From Chromatiales bacterium (GTDB taxonomy: Bacteria; Pseudomonadota; Gammaproteobacteria; SZUA-152): a stretch of 7,991 bases of DNA. The notes under the pieces were generated by a model that saw nothing but the letters and a program-made list of their open reading frames with translations, had not been told where the DNA came from and ran no database searches. A program made the translations under genes and the position numbers. Positions 5,432 to 7,991 of this stretch are shown here, piece by piece (position 1 is the first letter of the stretch; each line of letters begins with the position of its first letter). Location: contig JALTPW010000823.1 of the NCBI GenBank assembly GCA_026999335.1, forward strand, positions 1 through 7,991. The letters are read 5' to 3'.

Positions 5432-7332
5432 CGACTCATCGACAGCAACAGCTCATTGAGACGACGCACGAAGGTCGCCGGGTCATCCAGCTGTCCGCCC
5501 TCGGCCAGCAGGGCTTGATCAAAAAGAACCTCGGCCATGTCGTTGAACAGTTCATCGCTGCCTTCCTGCTTGAGCCTGGCCACTAATGGGTGTTCCGGGT
5601 TCAGCTCGAATACGGGCTTGGAGGTCGGCACATGTTGGCCGGCGGAACGCAGGATACGTTCGAGGTTGGCGCTCATATCGTTCTCGCCGGTCACCAGGCA
5701 GGCCGGTGAAGAGGTCAGACGATGGGTCAGGCGCACCTCGGCGACCTTGTCACCCAGTACCTCCTTCACTTTGTCAATGAGACCCTTGAATTCCTCATCG
5801 ACCTTTTCCTGGGCCTTTTTCTCTTCCTCGTCTTCCAGCTCGCCCAGGTTCAGTTCACCCTGGGTCACGGACTTCAGCGATTTGCCTTCAAACTCGGTCA
5901 ACGAACTGGCCATCCACTCGTCAACACGGTCGGCCAACAGCAGCACCTCGATGCCTTTCTTGCGAAATATTTCCAGGTGTGGACTGTTCTTGGCAGCAGC
6001 AAAGCTGTCGGCAGTAATGTAATAAATTGCCTCCTGCGCCTCCTGCATACGCTCGACATAGTCGGCCAGCGAGACATCCTGCGTTTCACTGTCGGTATGG
6101 GTGGAGGAAAAACGCAGCAGACGGGCCAGCTGTTCCTTGTTGGCGAAGTCTTCGCCTAGCCCTTCCTTCATCACGCGGCCGAACGCCTGCCAGAAGGTGG
6201 CGTATTTCTCCGGCTCGTTCTTGGCCATGCCTTCCAACTGACCCAATACCTTTTTCACCGAACCGGCGCGAATGGAATCGATCACCTTGTTATGCTGAAG
6301 GATCTCACGCGACACGTTCAGCGGTAGATCATTGGAGTCGATGATGCCGCGCACAAAACGCAGGTAGTTGGGCATCAACTGCTCGGTGTCGTCCATGATG
6401 AACACGCGGCGCACGTAGAGCTTGATGCCGTGACTGCGTTCGCGATCCCACAAGTCGAAGGGTGCGCGCGCGGGGATATAGAGCAACGACGTGTATTCGT
6501 ACTTTCCCTCGACGCGGTTGTGCGTCCATGCCAACGGGTTTTCGAAATCGTGCGCGACGTGCTTGTAAAATTCCTGATATTCCTCGTCACTGATCTCGCT
6601 TTTGGAGCGCGTCCACATCGCCGAGGCGCGATTGACGGTCTCCCACTCGATCTCGTCGGACGTATCATCCTCATCGCCCGCATTTTCCTTTGGCATCAGG
6701 ATCGGCAGGGTGATGTGGTCGGAGTACTTGCTGATAATGTTGCGCAGGCGATAGCCGTCGAGGAATTCATCCTCCCCTTCGCGCAGATGCAGGACGACCT
6801 CCGTACCCCGCTCGGGCCGCTCCACGGTCTCCAGTGAATACTCACCTTCACCGGCCGATTCCCAGCACACGCCGTGCTCGACGCCCAGCCCGGCGCGACG
6901 GGTGGTCAAGGTTACCTTATCGGCAACGATGAAAGAGGAGTAGAAACCGACACCAAACTGGCCGATGAGGTGGGCATCCTTGGCCTGATCGCCGGTCAGT
7001 GATTCGAAGAACTGTGCCGTGCCCGATTTGGCGATGGTGCCGATGTGCTCGATGACCTCCTGCCGAGTCATGCCGATGCCGTTATCACGAATGGTAATGG
7101 TGCGTGCATCCTTGTCGTAGCTGACATGAATCTTGAGATCAGAATCGCTCTCGAACAAAGCGTCATCGGACAAGGCCTCAAAGCGCAGCTTGTCTGCCGC
7201 ATCGGAGGCATTAGAGATGAGCTCACGGAGAAAGATTTCCTTGTTGCTGTAGAGAGAGTGGATCATCAGCTGCAGCAGCTGCTTGACCTCAGTCTGAAAT
7301 CCCAGAGTTTCCTTGTGTGCTTCGATGGTCAT
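5428..7332 (-). CDS. htpG: HtpG, bacterial Hsp90 chaperone
   Basis: This 634-residue cytosolic ATP-dependent chaperone is full length (E. coli HtpG is 624). The N-terminal GHKL ATPase domain shows ELISNASDAADKLR at 37-50 (Glu37 and Asn41 for ATP hydrolysis and Mg2+), DNGIGM at 83-88, IGTIAKSGT at 97-105 and the lid/glycine motif GQFGVGFYSSF at 124-134. An acidic stretch (about 219-229) precedes the middle domain, which contains DLWDRERSHGIKLYVRRVFI at 293-312 and the catalytic-type Arg342 in LNVSREILQ. The C-terminal dimerisation domain runs from about 510 to the end; there is no eukaryotic MEEVD tail. The ATG at 7332 is supported by GAGGAG about 9 bases upstream. A sigma-32-type promoter lies about 80 bases upstream. 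The TGA overlaps the sfsA start. Confidence 0.98.
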   Translation of the reverse strand: MTIEAHKETLGFQTEVKQLLQLMIHSLYSNKEIFLRELISNASDAADKLRFEALSDDALFESDSDLKIHVSYDKDARTITIRDNGIGMTRQEVIEHIGTIAKSGTAQFFESLTGDQAKDAHLIGQFGVGFYSSFIVADKVTLTTRRAGLGVEHGVCWESAGEGEYSLETVERPERGTEVVLHLREGEDEFLDGYRLRNIISKYSDHITLPILMPKENAGDEDDTSDEIEWETVNRASAMWTRSKSEISDEEYQEFYKHVAHDFENPLAWTHNRVEGKYEYTSLLYIPARAPFDLWDRERSHGIKLYVRRVFIMDDTEQLMPNYLRFVRGIIDSNDLPLNVSREILQHNKVIDSIRAGSVKKVLGQLEGMAKNEPEKYATFWQAFGRVMKEGLGEDFANKEQLARLLRFSSTHTDSETQDVSLADYVERMQEAQEAIYYITADSFAAAKNSPHLEIFRKKGIEVLLLADRVDEWMASSLTEFEGKSLKSVTQGELNLGELEDEEEKKAQEKVDEEFKGLIDKVKEVLGDKVAEVRLTHRLTSSPACLVTGENDMSANLERILRSAGQHVPTSKPVFELNPEHPLVARLKQEGSDELFNDMAEVLFDQALLAEGGQLDDPATFVRRLNELLLSMSR

Positions 7333-7341
7333 CGTTTCGTG

Positions 7342-7347
7342 CTCCTC
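7342..7347 (-). promoter_or_regulatory. Ribosome binding site of htpG
   Basis: On the minus strand GAGGAG lies 9 bases before the htpG ATG and confirms that start. I found no complementary anti-Shine-Dalgarno segment in the untranslated leader, so no RNA thermometer is evident. Confidence 0.75.
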
Positions 7348-7369
7348 AAGTCATAGCCAATACTTGCAA

Positions 7370-7390
7370 CCACTCGCCCGCAACGGGTGG
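7370..7390 (-). other. Small hairpin in the htpG 5' leader
   Basis: On the minus strand CCA-CCCG, loop TTG, CGGG, then CGAG bulge and TGG can fold into a compact stem in the predicted transcript leader, 23 or more bases upstream of the ribosome binding site. It does not pair with that site. It could stabilise the message or be incidental. Confidence 0.25.
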
Positions 7391-7411
7391 CCGAATGAAA
7401 GATCCTGTCTA

Positions 7412-7439
7412 ATATGGGGACACTGGAAAAAAGAACAAG
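7412..7439 (-). promoter_or_regulatory. Sigma-32 (RpoH) heat-shock promoter of htpG
   Basis: Read on the minus strand, CTTGTTC (7439-7433) is followed after exactly 13 bases by CCCCATAT (7419-7412). The RpoH consensus is CTTGAAA, a 13-14 base spacer, and CCCCATNT. The -10 element is a full match and the -35 keeps the critical CTTG. Transcription should start near 7405, giving a leader of roughly 73 bases before the htpG ATG. The pairing of this motif with a known heat-shock gene makes the call strong. No competing sigma-70 promoter is obvious. Confidence 0.8.
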
Positions 7440-7463
7440 AGGGGAAGTCAGCGGCCGCCGCAG

Positions 7464-7496
7464 TCGATGTATCGGCCTTTCCAGGCGTCACATCGA
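7464..7496 (-). other. Stem-loop downstream of the PilZ gene
   Basis: TCGATGT at 7464-7470 is exactly complementary to ACATCGA at 7490-7496, and an inner GCC/GGC pair (7475-7477/7484-7486) can close a small apical loop. The structure begins 26 bases past the PilZ gene stop and lies upstream of the htpG promoter. It has no following T-tract on the minus strand, so it is not a standard intrinsic terminator. It could protect the 3' end of the PilZ transcript or be a regulator site. Confidence 0.35.
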
Positions 7497-7521
7497 TAAA
7501 CCAGGAATACGCACCCAAAAA

Positions 7522-7875
7522 TCAGTGTCTGGCAGCAACCTTGGCCTCCAGCAAGAAGCGCCGGAACTGCCGTTGACGCTCTCGATTCAACGGAGGGAAA
7601 CGCAACCCGGCGCCGGCATCAGAGGTACGTACCACTTGTGCCTGAATACGATATTCCATGGGCGTAGGTGCTGCAGGAAAATGCAATACCAGTTCCACAT
7701 CGACAGCCTTTTCAAGCAGCATCCCGCTAGCCGGGAGAAAGGCTCCACCCATGCCTATATTTTCGGTACGGCAACGAAACATTGCCTGCTGACTGGATTC
7801 GTGACAGTGAACTTCTGTATCCAGAGCCAGGGTGTGGCGATACGCCTTGCGCTGATCCTGTACCATCTCCGACAT
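7522..7875 (-). CDS. PilZ-domain protein, candidate c-di-GMP receptor
   Basis: This single-domain protein has 117 residues with the chosen start. It carries the N-terminal R9-K-A-Y-R13 (RxxxR) c-di-GMP motif. The second motif reads E38-NIGMGG at 39-44, so the usual D/N-x-S-x-x-G has Gly in place of Ser; this NIGxGG variant is known among PilZ proteins. Beta strands (VDVELVLHF, YRIQAQVVRT), the GAGLRF strand (88-93) and a basic C-terminal helix complete the fold. Free-standing PilZ proteins bind c-di-GMP and alter a partner controlling motility, adhesion or polysaccharide; the partner is not visible here. I chose the ATG at 7875 because AGGGGG at 7888-7883 is 7 bases upstream. The ATG at 7881 would touch that site, giving 119 residues if used. 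A weak CATAAT -10-like box is at 7918-7913. The gene is separate from htpG, 189 bases upstream of it. Confidence 0.85.
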   Translation of the reverse strand: MSEMVQDQRKAYRHTLALDTEVHCHESSQQAMFRCRTENIGMGGAFLPASGMLLEKAVDVELVLHFPAAPTPMEYRIQAQVVRTSDAGAGLRFPPLNRERQRQFRRFLLEAKVAARH

Positions 7876-7991
7876 CACCATCCCCCCTGAGTGAGCGTGA
7901 AGAACACCATCTATTATGCTATCGGCCTACGGACAGAGATTCCATCCGGCTTTCCCGGATATCTATCCGTAAAATCAAGGATATCGCTAAT
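7876..7991. other. Region upstream of the PilZ gene with inverted half-sites
   Basis: This stretch contains the PilZ gene's likely promoter and a cluster of symmetric elements: ATCCGG/CCGGAT (7944-7949/7955-7960, 5-base loop), CGGATA-TC-TATCCG (7956-7969), and a second GGATATC at 7979-7985 spaced 22 bases from the first (7957-7963). On the minus strand a 25-codon open frame enters from the window edge and ends in TAA-TAG at 7916-7911. It could be the tail of an upstream gene, but it uses rare-type codons (AGA, AGG, ATA) and is too short to identify. Confidence 0.35.

Noticed and set aside
7333..7405. RNA thermometer (ROSE or FourU) in the htpG leader
   Set aside because: No segment complementary to GAGGAG and no U-run opposite it could be found. 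The leader hairpin is too far upstream.
7451..7458. GCGGCCGC palindrome as a regulatory site
   Set aside because: An 8-base GC palindrome is expected in GC-rich DNA and has no supporting context.
7891..7991. A plus-strand gene starting at GTG 7891 and running off the window
   Set aside because: There is no ribosome binding site, only 33 codons are visible, and it overlaps the likely PilZ promoter region.

Overview
The window looks like a chromosomal segment from a gammaproteobacterium with moderately high GC. The main evidence is a YraN-DolP gene pair that resembles the E. coli yraN/dolP neighbourhood, an SfsA and an HtpG of proteobacterial type, and an RpoH-like promoter in front of htpG. 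I cannot name the genus. Nothing suggests a phage, plasmid, transposon or CRISPR locus. The window appears to be core genome plus two cyclic-di-GMP genes.

Layout. (1) Positions 1-2383, plus strand: a compact operon of yraN (UPF0102, nuclease-like fold), dolP (dual-BON outer-membrane lipoprotein) and a GlcD/Dld-type FAD-dependent 2-hydroxyacid dehydrogenase whose ATG overlaps the dolP stop. diaA, which separates yraN and dolP in E. coli, is absent. (2) 2384-2650: a 267-base leader or intergenic stretch. It holds a 44-codon ORF with a good ribosome binding site, several inverted repeats, and a stem that would bury the start codon of the next gene. (3) 2651-4540, plus strand: a membrane-anchored sensor protein with a degenerate GGDEF domain and an intact EAL domain, so probably a c-di-GMP phosphodiesterase. 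(4) 4541-4714: a convergent gap. (5) 7332 down to 4715, minus strand: htpG (Hsp90) followed by sfsA, whose GTG start overlaps the htpG stop. A well-formed sigma-32-type promoter lies upstream of htpG. (6) 7875 down to 7522, minus strand: a small PilZ-domain protein, a candidate c-di-GMP receptor. (7) 7876-7991: an upstream region with a cluster of GGATA/TATCC half-sites.

How the genes fit together. The first operon combines envelope maintenance (DolP) with an unrelated redox enzyme. The htpG-sfsA pair should be co-expressed on heat shock. The EAL protein and the PilZ protein represent the degrading and receiving sides of c-di-GMP signalling, but they are in separate transcription units. I found no wholly new system. 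The most interesting candidate is the leader of the EAL gene, which looks arranged for translational coupling between a small upstream ORF and the phosphodiesterase. That reading comes from inspection by eye and is not proven.
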